A stretch of 64,000 bases of DNA, taken from NCBI GenBank assembly GCA_964649825.1, contig CAZYQW010000136.1, positions 9,140 to 73,139 on the forward strand. Reading direction: 5' to 3'. The DNA is from CAZYQW01 sp964649825. GTDB lineage: Bacteria; Planctomycetota; B15-G4; JADJEK01. Positions 45,862 to 54,014 of this stretch are shown in pieces. The translations under genes and the position numbers were made by a program. The notes under the pieces are model-generated. The model did not search any database, was not told the origin of the DNA, and saw only the letters and a program-made list of their open reading frames with translations. Positions within the stretch are counted from its first letter, which is position 1, and each line of letters begins with the position of its first letter.

Positions 45862-46255
45862 CGGACGGTCCGGATCCACGTTGCCGCGCGGCTCCTTGGG
45901 GCGGGACGGGAGGGCGGGTCACTCGTAGCCGACGATGGCCCGCGCGCGAAGAGGACACGGGCGGAACGTCGGCCCTCGAGCGGCAATTGACGCGACTCTA
46001 TCGGAGCCACGACCCGCCCTTGACACGACCGCGTCTCGCGGGGGCAGGTTCGTCGTCCCCTGGCTCATTGCAGAAAGAGGGCGAGGAAGATGGCCGTGCG
46101 GGAGACTCCGGGAAAAGGGGGGAGAAGGGGAGAAGAGTTTTACGCGCTTACCGCAACCCGCACGGACGCGTGCAAGAATAGCCACTTCTTGCCACGCGTC
46201 GAGGGTTCGTTCGTCTCTTTCGGTCGCGGACCACCCGGAGCGACCCGGCGCGACG
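45862..46255. other. 394-bp spacer with a G-rich tract
   Basis: No convincing gene is seen between the lipoprotein stop and the TIM-barrel gene start; frames here are arginine- or proline-rich shadows. Positions 46100-46130 on the plus strand hold four G-runs (GGG, GGG, GGGGGG, GGGG) with loops of 7, 4 and 4, a possible G-quadruplex. The segment should also hold the promoter of the downstream minus-strand gene. Confidence 0.5.
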
Positions 46256-46756
46256 TCACGGCCTCACGTGAACGCCCCGCGCGACGATGGTCACGTTTCC
46301 CGACTCGTCCCGCTCCGCGTGCCCCGCGACCACGACCTCTTTCAGGTGGTCGAAACCATGGAAGTCCTCCAGGCGGGCCGTCTCCAACGACTTGCCATCA
46401 CGAAACTCGACGACCACGGTGCCGGCCGCGAGCTCGTCGGGCGGCTCGCAGCAGAAATCCCAGGGCGTCCGGCACGAGTCTCCTTCCCGCTGGTTGCAGG
46501 GCAAGAAGGACAAGTCCGTCAGATTGAATTGGCCGCGGGAATCCACGAAATCGCCGACTCGACCCACGACCACGATCTCGTCCGTGACACCCGCCTTGTC
46601 GCGAGCCTCGATGACGCCGATCGCGCCGAGGGGAGCAACCTCGATCCAGTATTTCTCGGCGAGCAGCGCGACGTCCGATGCCGGCCCCCGTGAAGACTCG
46701 TCCGAGCAACCAGCGAAAATTCCGCATAACGCAAGTCCAAGCCGCATGTGATTCAT
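46256..46756 (-). CDS. small lipoprotein, unknown function
   Basis: This 166-aa protein starts at ATG 46756 with an excellent AAGGAGG site. It has a short hydrophobic leader and a lipobox-like FAGC, so C17 would be lipidated. The mature part looks beta-rich (EIVVVGRVGDFVDSRGQF, TVVVEFRDGKSLE, EVVVAGHAERDESGNVTIVA), like an OB-fold, with a cysteine motif C-N-Q...SCRTPWDFCCE in the middle that could hold metal or disulfides. It is 82 bp downstream of the ABC permease on the same strand and may be the exporter's last gene. The function is not recognised. Confidence 0.72.
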   Translation of the reverse strand: MNHMRLGLALCGIFAGCSDESSRGPASDVALLAEKYWIEVAPLGAIGVIEARDKAGVTDEIVVVGRVGDFVDSRGQFNLTDLSFLPCNQREGDSCRTPWDFCCEPPDELAAGTVVVEFRDGKSLETARLEDFHGFDHLKEVVVAGHAERDESGNVTIVARGVHVRP

Positions 46757-46838
46757 TTCGTGACCTCCTTTCGTGACCTCAGTGGTCGGGTGGGGCTGTG
46801 TCCGTGATCGATGTCTCGATGTCGCGAGCACGACCGGA

Positions 46839-48011
46839 TCAATCAGGTTTCAATGCGACGGCGATCTCGAGGCGCGCCGTCTCGAGCGCGGCGGGAACCG
46901 TCCCGAGCGCGGCCAGCAGGAGCACGCCCGCGAACGCTGCGACGACGCACTCTCCGTTCACCTCGAGGGCGAAGGCCGTCATTCCAATCCGGAACGCGAC
47001 GTCATCCACGATGACGAGGCAGCCGAGAATGCCGAGCACGCCTCCCGCCGCCGCGAGCACCAGAGCCTCGGCCGACAATGAGCGGATCAGCGCGAACGCC
47101 GAGTAGCCCACCGCGCGCAGCGCCGCGAGCTCTCCGACGCGTTCGATCGCCACCGCGTGGAACGTGTTCGCTCCGGTCACGATGACGCTCACCGCGATCA
47201 GGAGCGCCATCAAGCCCGCGAGCGCGCGGATCGGATCGAAGTACGCCGCGGCCTCGCGATAGTACGCGGCCGACGGAATGCAAATGAGCTCGAGGTCGAG
47301 ACGACGTTGCGCGAACGCGGCGACGTCGGCGATGTCGTCCGGCGAGTGCGTCCGCACGAAGACGACGGACACGTCCGCCCGGCGCGCCAGTCCCTGGAGC
47401 GGGTGCAGCGGCGCCCAGACCTCCGACTCGAGCGTGGTCCCCGGCGCCGCGAAGACCCCCGCGATCGTATGCGTCGCCCCCTCGAACCGAAGCGTCGCCC
47501 CGACCGCCATCGCCTCCGCCGGTACCCCGAGCCTTGCGGCGGCCAGCCGTCCGACGATGACCTCGCTCGGTCCGGGTGTCGCGCCCTCGATCAGCGTGAC
47601 CGTCTCGTGGACCAGGTACGCCCGATCGGTCACCCCTCGCACGAGGCCCGGAAGGCCCCCCGGCAGTTCGGATGAAGCGGCCCCCACTTCGATCCGCGTG
47701 CCCAGGTGGATCTCCCGCGACACGGCCGCCACTCCGTGAACCTCGAGGACCCCGGGGACGGCAGCCGCGACCAGGTCGGCGACGGACTCGGAGACGGCGG
47801 AGCGGAGGATGTCGCGCATCGACGAGGACGAGACCAGCACGGCGACGTCGTCACGGCCCTGGCTCGCGAGGCTCTGATCGAGCCCGCGCACGAAGGCGAC
47901 GGTGGCCGCGAGCACCGCCGCGACCAGCGCGCACGCGATGCCGTTCAGGACGGTCCGGCCCGGACGACGTCCGAGGTTCCGCACCGCGTAGTCGAGGGGC
48001 AGCGACCGCAC
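46839..48011 (-). CDS. FtsX-like ABC transporter permease (second)
   Basis: This 390-aa MacB/LolC-type permease has one N-terminal membrane helix (VLNGIACALVAAVLAATVAF), a large extracytoplasmic domain, and three C-terminal helices (LAGLMALLIAVSVIVTGANT, ALVLAAAGGVLGILGCLVIV, VVAAFAGVLLLAALGTVPAA). The conserved cytoplasmic ERVGELAALRAVGYS loop for ATPase coupling is present. It starts at GTG 48011, 1 bp after the stop of the first permease, so both are probably made together as a heterodimer with the ATPase at 49149-49844. The substrate is unknown. Confidence 0.88.
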   Translation of the reverse strand: MRSLPLDYAVRNLGRRPGRTVLNGIACALVAAVLAATVAFVRGLDQSLASQGRDDVAVLVSSSSMRDILRSAVSESVADLVAAAVPGVLEVHGVAAVSREIHLGTRIEVGAASSELPGGLPGLVRGVTDRAYLVHETVTLIEGATPGPSEVIVGRLAAARLGVPAEAMAVGATLRFEGATHTIAGVFAAPGTTLESEVWAPLHPLQGLARRADVSVVFVRTHSPDDIADVAAFAQRRLDLELICIPSAAYYREAAAYFDPIRALAGLMALLIAVSVIVTGANTFHAVAIERVGELAALRAVGYSAFALIRSLSAEALVLAAAGGVLGILGCLVIVDDVAFRIGMTAFALEVNGECVVAAFAGVLLLAALGTVPAALETARLEIAVALKPD

Positions 48012-48012
48012 G

Positions 48013-49152
48013 TCACGCGCTCCGCAGGAGGTGCTTCACATCGGCTTGCGCGGCGCGCATCGCCGGCGCGGCCGCCGCCGCAACGGCCGCGACCGTGGCG
48101 ACGGCCACGCCCTTGCCGACCTCGAGGATCGTGACCTCGAACCCGATCGTGACGCCTTCGACCCCGACCGCGAGGTGCGACCAGCGCGCGACGATCAGGA
48201 CGCCGGCGAGTCCGAGCGCGGCTCCCGACAGCGTCAGCACCAGGGTCTCGAGCAGCACGAGCCGCATCAGATGCGCCCCGCCGTAGCCGACCGTGAGGTA
48301 GACGCCGAACTCCCGCCGTCGCTCCGCCACCGCAAGGAGAACGGTGTTCGCGACCAGCACGATGACGACCAGCACGCAGACCAGACCGAACGCGCGCGCG
48401 AAGCGGAGGATCTCGCGCAGCTCCCGCGTCGCGGCGTCGAGGAACTCGGCGCGCGGGCGCGTCGACGTCGGCGCCTCGGCCGTCGCGAACAAGGAGTCGA
48501 TCTCGAGCGCGACGCGGCGGGCGGAGCTCGGGTCGTCGATCCTCACCTCGAACTGGGTCACCGTGCCGAGACGATCGACCGGACCGCTCCGTTGGAGGAA
48601 CTCGAGGTGCGTGAGGATCGCTCCCTCGTCCGCGGGGTCGTCGGACGCGAAGACGCCGGCCACGTCGACCGCGACGTCGCCGAAGCGGAACTGGTCGCCG
48701 ACGCCGAGCCCACGACGGGCCGCGAACTCACGACCCACCAGGGCCGCTCCTTCCTCACGACGGAAACGCTCGACGTCGCCGGCCAAGACGCGCAGAGGTT
48801 TCGATCGGAGGAGCTCATCGACCGGCGCCCCGTGGAACAAGACGACGTCGAGGCTCGCGCGGCAGTTGCTCAGGTAGACCTTGATCGGGAGCACGCTCAT
48901 CACTCCGGCGACGGCGCGGATCCGCTCGGTGTAGCGCTCCGGCAGGAACGAGGTCTGCGGGCAGTACCGGTTCTCGCGGTAGACGATGAGCGTTCGCGAC
49001 GCGTCGCTTCCCGAAAGGGCGGAGTCGAATCCACGGCTCAGGCTCTCGATCGACACGAACAGGAAGATCGCGCTCGCCACCCCGAACGCCGTGCCCGCCG
49101 AGCGGCCGGCGCGCCGCGCCAGATGCCGCCGGACGAGCGTGAGCCAGATCAC
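48013..49152 (-). CDS. FtsX-like ABC transporter permease (first)
   Basis: This 379-aa protein has the same plan as its neighbour: a helix at AGTAFGVASAIFLFVSIESL, a periplasmic region with VGREFAARRGLGVGDQFRFG, and three C-terminal helices (VCVLVVIVLVANTVLLAVAE, LETLVLTLSGAALGLAGVLI, VAVATVAAVAAAAAPAM). The coupling motif ERRREFGVYLTVGYG is seen. GTG 49152 overlaps the ATPase stop as GTGA. Two cysteines in the periplasmic part (YCPQTS, LSNCRAS) are notable beside two Cys-rich proteins of the same cluster. Confidence 0.88.
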   Translation of the reverse strand: MIWLTLVRRHLARRAGRSAGTAFGVASAIFLFVSIESLSRGFDSALSGSDASRTLIVYRENRYCPQTSFLPERYTERIRAVAGVMSVLPIKVYLSNCRASLDVVLFHGAPVDELLRSKPLRVLAGDVERFRREEGAALVGREFAARRGLGVGDQFRFGDVAVDVAGVFASDDPADEGAILTHLEFLQRSGPVDRLGTVTQFEVRIDDPSSARRVALEIDSLFATAEAPTSTRPRAEFLDAATRELREILRFARAFGLVCVLVVIVLVANTVLLAVAERRREFGVYLTVGYGGAHLMRLVLLETLVLTLSGAALGLAGVLIVARWSHLAVGVEGVTIGFEVTILEVGKGVAVATVAAVAAAAAPAMRAAQADVKHLLRSA

Positions 49153-49844
49153 CGTACCTCCGCGCCGGCGCCGACGTCGAGGATGCGCCCCTTGTCGAGC
49201 GTGATCACGCGCGAGCCGTACGCGGCCGCACCGCGGTCGTGCGTGACCATCACCACGGTCTTCCCCCGTTCTCGGTTCAACCGCGACAGCAGGGTCAAGA
49301 CGGCGGTGGCCGACTCGTGATCGAGGTCGCCAGTCGGCTCGTCCGCCACCAGCAGCGGCGGATCGGTGACGATCGCGCGCGCGATCGCGACGCGTTGCTC
49401 CTGGCCGCCCGACAGCTCGCGCGGGAAGTGGTCGGCCCGCCCGCCGAGCCCGACGACGTCGAGCGCGAGCGTGACGCGCTCGTGCCGCTCCCGCGCCGGC
49501 AGCCCGAACAGGTGGAGGGGCACCTCGACGTTCTCGTACGCGGTCAGCACCGGGACGAGGTGGTGCTGCTGGAACACGTACCCCACGTGATCGGCGCGCC
49601 ACTTGGCGAGGGCGCGCGGCTTCATCCGAGTCAGCTCGTGACCGCCGACGGTGACGTGCCCGCGATCGGCGCGATCGATTCCGGCCATGAGGTTCAGGAG
49701 CGTCGTCTTCCCGCTCCCCGACGGTCCGAGGAGCACGAGGAACTCTCCCGCCTCGACGGCGAGGTCCACGTCCGCGAGAGGCGTGACGCGGTGTTCCCCC
49801 TTCCGGTACTCCTTGGTGACGTGCTCGAGCACGATGAACGTCAT
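49149..49844 (-). CDS. ABC transporter ATPase, MacB/LolD type
   Basis: This 231-aa ATPase has Walker A GPSGSGKTT (K46), signature LSGGQ (144-148), Walker B LLVADEP (164-170) and H202 in VTHD. YEN and FQQHHLVPVLTAYEN are typical of the LolD/MacB group. It powers the two FtsX-like permeases beside it. ATG 49844 overlaps the HlyD-type gene's stop as ATGA, so the subunits are translationally coupled. Confidence 0.95.
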   Translation of the reverse strand: MTFIVLEHVTKEYRKGEHRVTPLADVDLAVEAGEFLVLLGPSGSGKTTLLNLMAGIDRADRGHVTVGGHELTRMKPRALAKWRADHVGYVFQQHHLVPVLTAYENVEVPLHLFGLPARERHERVTLALDVVGLGGRADHFPRELSGGQEQRVAIARAIVTDPPLLVADEPTGDLDHESATAVLTLLSRLNRERGKTVVMVTHDRGAAAYGSRVITLDKGRILDVGAGAEVR

Positions 49845-51340
49845 CTTGCCCCCTCCACGATGTGCACGCGCCGCCCCTCTTCGAGCCGGTCGCGTCCATC
49901 GTCGATCAGCTTGTCGGTCGCGTTCAGCCCGCCGGACACCTCGACCCAGTCGCCGTCCCGCTGCTGCACCTCGACGCGGCGGAGCCGGGCCCGCGCCTCC
50001 GACGCGCCGACGACCCAGACTCGATCGCCGCCGACGAGGAGCCGCACGGGAATTGCAACGGAATCGGGGCCGTCGGCCGGATCCGTCGGGCCCCCGTTCG
50101 ACGCCCCGAGAAACCGGACCTGGCAGACCATGTCGGGACGGAGCGCCTCGTCGGGATCCACGACCCGCACCTGCACCTCGAGCGTGACCTTCTGGACGTC
50201 GGCGAGCTGCACGCGCCGCGTCACTTCGCCTCGGTACGGCCGCCCGGGTCGAGCGTCGCAGACGATCTCCGCCGCCTGTCCGATGCTCGTCGCCGCCACC
50301 TCCTCGAACGGGACGTCGACGCGCACGCGCAGCCGCTCTGGGTCGTAGAGCGAGCAGACCGCGACGTCGCGGTGGCCGGCGATCCCGGACCCGGGCTCGA
50401 TCAGACGCTCGAGCACCACCCCCGCCCACGGAGACCGGACGTCGAGCCGGTCCACGCGCAAGCGCGCCAGCTCGAGCGCCGAGACCGCGCGAGCGACGCC
50501 AGCCTCCGCGCTCGCGAGCACGTGGCGCGCGGTCTCGACGCGACGTCGATCCTCGGTCCGCAGCTCTTGCTCGCGCCGCGCCGCGCGTCGCGTCGCCGCC
50601 GCCGCCGTGCGGTCCGCCGTCGCCTGGGCCGCGCGCGCCTCGAGCATCACGAGCGCGGCGCGCGCCACGTCTCGCCGCGCCTCGGCGAGCTCGACCTGGC
50701 GCGTCCCGGCCGCGCTCTGGGATTGCAGGACCTTCTGCAGCTCCAGCTCCTCGTCCGCGACGCGCACCTCGGCCTGCCCGCGCGCGACCGCCGCGCCGTG
50801 GAGCCGCTCCTCTTCTTCACGACTCTGGTGGACCGCGGTCGCGACTTCGACGCGCTCGCCGAGGGCGATCGCCTCGTCGAAATCGATCGTCGCCGCGTCC
50901 AGCTCGACGCGCGCTCGTTCCCGCTCCGCCCGCGCGGCCGCGAGCTCCGCCTCCGCCTGCTGGAGCTCGAGGGTGGCGTCGTCCGGCACGAGCCGCGCGA
51001 CGACGTCTCCTTCGTTCACGCGGTCCGACTCCTGCACCAGGACGTCGAGGATCACGCCGTGGGTGAGCGGAACCACCCGGCGCGCGAACGGGTCGGGCTC
51101 GACCCACCCCGCGGCCTGGAAGGCGGTCGCACGCGCCGCCGAACGCTCGAGCGGACGCGGGCGAATCACGGTCACTTCGACGGACGGTCGCAGCACGTCG
51201 CGAAACCCCCACGCGAGCAGCGCCGCCGCGCCCGCGACGATCGTTCCCACCACGAACCAGCCAGCGCGTCGCCGTGGCCGCGGACGCGGCGGCGGACGCT
51301 CGAACGCACCCAGGTCGACGTCGGGTCGCATCTCCGTCAT
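49841..51340 (-). CDS. HlyD/MacA-type membrane fusion protein
   Basis: This 499-aa protein has an N-terminal membrane anchor (AGWFVVGTIVAGAAALLAWG), a lipoyl-type half (GVILDVLVQESDRVNEGDVV), a long coiled-coil hairpin (about 115-290), the second half (VRSPWAGVVLERLIEPGSGI) and beta-barrel domains (VRVDVPFEEVAATSIGQAAE). It would link the inner-membrane exporter to the outer envelope, as MacA does. No outer-membrane channel gene is in the window. ATG 51340 has GAGGAG about 9 bp ahead and overlaps a 43-codon frame. Confidence 0.9.
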   Translation of the reverse strand: MTEMRPDVDLGAFERPPPRPRPRRRAGWFVVGTIVAGAAALLAWGFRDVLRPSVEVTVIRPRPLERSAARATAFQAAGWVEPDPFARRVVPLTHGVILDVLVQESDRVNEGDVVARLVPDDATLELQQAEAELAAARAERERARVELDAATIDFDEAIALGERVEVATAVHQSREEEERLHGAAVARGQAEVRVADEELELQKVLQSQSAAGTRQVELAEARRDVARAALVMLEARAAQATADRTAAAATRRAARREQELRTEDRRRVETARHVLASAEAGVARAVSALELARLRVDRLDVRSPWAGVVLERLIEPGSGIAGHRDVAVCSLYDPERLRVRVDVPFEEVAATSIGQAAEIVCDARPGRPYRGEVTRRVQLADVQKVTLEVQVRVVDPDEALRPDMVCQVRFLGASNGGPTDPADGPDSVAIPVRLLVGGDRVWVVGASEARARLRRVEVQQRDGDWVEVSGGLNATDKLIDDGRDRLEEGRRVHIVEGAR

Positions 51341-51468
51341 TGGTCTCGCTCCTCGTCCGCTTCGACGGCGCGGGCCGAGAGCGGTCGCTTCGCGACGCGC
51401 TCGAGCGCGACCGTCGCGGGGCCCGCGACGACGATCCGAGCGGTGTCGACCGAGGAGCACCACCCCAT
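51337..51468 (-). CDS. possible 43-aa small protein ahead of the exporter operon
   Basis: ATG 51468 is preceded by CGGAGG at good spacing, and the frame ends in an ATGA overlap with the HlyD-type start. The product begins MGWCSSVDTARIVV and has no recognisable domain. It may be a leader peptide that couples translation or the remains of a longer gene. The support is only from the start and stop context. Confidence 0.35.
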   Translation of the reverse strand: MGWCSSVDTARIVVAGPATVALERVAKRPLSARAVEADEERDQ

Positions 51469-51574
51469 GAGGAACCTCCGATTCGAACGGTTCGAGGGAA
51501 CGCGTCGACCCGTGGCCCGGATGGAGTCCGAGACGAGCCGCCGCACGACGGAGCGAACGAGCGCCGCGCGACGG

Positions 51575-52030
51575 TCAGAGGAGGAACGAGCAATGAAGCA
51601 GATGAACGCGCGGTCCGGCGCGGGCACGCGCCGCGTCGCAGCCGAGACGCGAGCCGAGCCACGGCGACACCGTGCCGGGCGTCTCGGATCGCGCGGCCGC
51701 GAGGATGACGCAGTCGGCGTGGGGCATCGGCTGGTCGGGTCCGGAGGGCGTGGCGGCGAGGTGCAGCAGCCGCCGCGTCTCGATCACCTCGCAGCAATCG
51801 CACGCCTCGCCGCCGGCCGGAGCCACGTCGCAGCAGGCGTCGATCGACTCCGCGCAGCATCGCTCGCCCGACTCGAGCTCCCCGGTGATGACGCAGCGGT
51901 ACGACGTCTGCCACGCGAGCAGCGGTCCGGCCAGCACGAGCAGGCACGCCAACCCCGCCGCGGTGAGCGACGCCGGCCCCACGCGTCGGCCGTCGCGGAA
52001 GACACCTCTGCGTCGCTGGTTCGAGTCCAT
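51575..52030 (-). CDS. membrane-anchored cysteine-rich protein, unknown
   Basis: This 151-aa protein has a basic N-terminus, a hydrophobic helix (LTAAGLACLLVLAGPLLAW) and then TSYRCVITGELESGERCC, SIDACCD and ACDCCEVIET: three CC pairs within 45 residues. That arrangement fits metal binding or disulfide bonding outside the cytoplasm. The start is the in-frame ATG coding MDSNQRRRG; the frame opens further upstream, but that part has no protein character. It lies 106 bp upstream of the small ORF and exporter genes on the same strand and may belong to the same transcription unit. I do not recognise the family. Confidence 0.6.
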   Translation of the reverse strand: MDSNQRRRGVFRDGRRVGPASLTAAGLACLLVLAGPLLAWQTSYRCVITGELESGERCCAESIDACCDVAPAGGEACDCCEVIETRRLLHLAATPSGPDQPMPHADCVILAAARSETPGTVSPWLGSRLGCDAARARAGPRVHLLHCSFLL

Positions 52031-52236
52031 CACGAGGAACACTCTCGGGCCCGCGGTCCCCCTTGTCAAGGCCGCGAAAGCCGCGCCGGCGCCGGCCGGG
52101 CGTGGCATCACGGGTTCCGCGGCTCCGTCACGCTGGCGTTTCTCCTCGAGAATCCTCCGGGGACGCCGAGCGGTTCTCTCGCCTACGCCCTACGGCGAGG
52201 TGAAGTCGCCCACCCGACCGACAGGAGGACCGTCCG

Positions 52237-53955
52237 ATGCGCCGCCCGTCCCTACCCCCGCTTCTCCTCATCGCTCTCGCCGTTCCGGCCGCGGGAGCGA
52301 ACGTCTTCGTGAGCACCGACTCGGCGGGGCTGCAGCATCCTGGACGGAGCCAGAGTCCGGAGGTCTCGGACGACGGACGCTGGGTCGCGTTCCTCTCGGC
52401 CGCGGACCTCGCGCCGGGAGCCTCGACCAACCCGTCCGTGCGGAACGTCTACGTGAAGGACCTCCAGACCGGCGCGACCACGATCGTCGACGTCACGCCG
52501 GGCGGAGCCCCGGCGAACGGCTCCGCGGGCGAAGTGTCGATCTCGGGCGACGGCCGCTTCGTCGCGTTCCTCACCCAGGCGAACAACCTCGTCACGCCCG
52601 CCGGGCCCGGCGTCGTGCTGCACGATCGTGACCCCGACGGCAACGGAATCCCGGACGAGGGGAACGGCACGTCGATCCTCGCGTCGCGCGACGTGAACGG
52701 GAACCCCGCGTGGCCGAACCTGAGCGGGGTCGACGTCTCGTCGGACGGCCGCCACGTCCTGTTCCAGACGAACGTCGCGACGATCGTCCCGGGCGACACG
52801 AACGGAGTGGAGGACGTCTTCTCGTTCGATCGGCTGACCGGCGCGACCCACCGGGTGAGCGTGGGGACGTTCGGCGTGCAGACGAACGGCGTCTCGCTCT
52901 GGGCGAACGCGTCGGCGACCGGACGATTCGTGGTGTTCCAGAGCTTGGCGCCGAACCTCTCCCCGGGCCACATCTGGGGATGGGACGTCTACCGGCACGA
53001 CCGCGACCCCGACGGCAATGGGACGTTCGACGAAGGGAACAGCGTCACCGTGGTCGTCTCGAAGTCGTGGAGCGGGCCGAGCGACTCGAACCTCGACTCG
53101 ATCCTCCCCGACGTCTCCGCGGACGGCGATACGGTGGTCTACCAGAGCGGCGCGACGAACCTCGTCCCCGGGTTCATCTACTCGGACGCGCGGATCTACG
53201 TCCGGCGCGTCTCGAAGGGAGCGACGGTGCTCGCCTCGGTGAACGACGCGTTCGGGTCGGCCCACACGCACTCGCGCAACCCGCGGGTCAGCGCGAACGG
53301 CCGGTACGTCGTGTTCGACACGGCGTCGAGCAACCTCGTCTCGAACGACACGAACGGGCACGAGGACGTCTTCGTGCGCGACCTCTGGTCGTTCCGCACG
53401 ACGCGGATCACGCACGGGTTCGGCGGCGCCGAGCCGAACGCGAACTGCTCGACGGCGAACGTCTCGGCGAACGGCGCGGTCGTGGCCTGGCACGCGGCCG
53501 CATCGAACCTGGTGAGCTCCGACACGAACGGCGACCTCGACGCGTTCGCGATCGTCGGCTGGGCTCCCGCCTGCCCGCTCGCGGGATGGTCGAACTTCGG
53601 GATGGGGCTGGCCGGGACGCTCGGCATCCCGGCGCTGACCGGCGGCGGCCTTCCGCAGCTCGGCTCCACGTTCACCCTGCAGATCGGCAACGCGCGGGGG
53701 CAGGGCACGCCCGCGCTGCTCATCGCCGGCGCCGTCCCTACCGCGCTCCCCGCGTTCGGCGGCCAGCTCTGGGTCGAACCGGCCGCGGTCTACGCGTTCT
53801 TCCTGCCGGCGGCGGGTCTGTCGATCCCGGCCGCCGTCCCGAACGAGACGCTCTTCTGCGGAGGCGGGTTCCTGGCCCAGGCGTTCGAGCAGGATCCCGC
53901 CGCGATCGCCGGAGTGTCGATCAGCGCGGCGATCGCGGTGACGATCGGGCAGTGA
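52237..53955 (+). CDS. secreted TolB/PD40-like beta-propeller protein
   Basis: This 572-aa protein has a signal peptide (LPPLLLIALAVPAAGA) and AGGAGG ahead of ATG 52237. Repeats with SPEVSDDGRWVAFLSAAD, EVSISGDGRFVAFLT, VSSDGRHVLFQTN and VSANGRYVVFDTASSNLV are PD40/TolB-type propeller blades. Each is followed by NDTNG.EDVFVRD, which suggests calcium-like loops. Residues 444-572 are the C-terminal domain shared with the two proteases and the RCC1-like protein. It is probably exported to the cell surface or periplasm. The gene is divergent from the Cys-rich protein, so 52031-52236 holds two start regions. Confidence 0.88.
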   Translation: MRRPSLPPLLLIALAVPAAGANVFVSTDSAGLQHPGRSQSPEVSDDGRWVAFLSAADLAPGASTNPSVRNVYVKDLQTGATTIVDVTPGGAPANGSAGEVSISGDGRFVAFLTQANNLVTPAGPGVVLHDRDPDGNGIPDEGNGTSILASRDVNGNPAWPNLSGVDVSSDGRHVLFQTNVATIVPGDTNGVEDVFSFDRLTGATHRVSVGTFGVQTNGVSLWANASATGRFVVFQSLAPNLSPGHIWGWDVYRHDRDPDGNGTFDEGNSVTVVVSKSWSGPSDSNLDSILPDVSADGDTVVYQSGATNLVPGFIYSDARIYVRRVSKGATVLASVNDAFGSAHTHSRNPRVSANGRYVVFDTASSNLVSNDTNGHEDVFVRDLWSFRTTRITHGFGGAEPNANCSTANVSANGAVVAWHAAASNLVSSDTNGDLDAFAIVGWAPACPLAGWSNFGMGLAGTLGIPALTGGGLPQLGSTFTLQIGNARGQGTPALLIAGAVPTALPAFGGQLWVEPAAVYAFFLPAAGLSIPAAVPNETLFCGGGFLAQAFEQDPAAIAGVSISAAIAVTIGQ

Positions 53956-54014
53956 GCACCGCGCCGGCTCGAGGGCCCGGGAGCCCGGGGCGGCGACACG
54001 GCGCTCGTTGCTCA
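53953..54014. terminator. possible shared hairpin between convergent genes
   Basis: TGAGCA (53953-53958) and TGCTCA (54009-54014) form the base of a stem that continues with CGCCG / CGGCG inside. The two ends include the stop codons of the two converging genes, leaving 56 bp between them. The stem has internal loops and no T-run. Confidence 0.35.

Noticed and set aside
46090..46527. A 145-codon plus-strand frame in and beyond the 394-bp spacer
   Set aside because: It runs antisense through the lipoprotein gene, is proline/arginine-rich and has no ribosome site of note.
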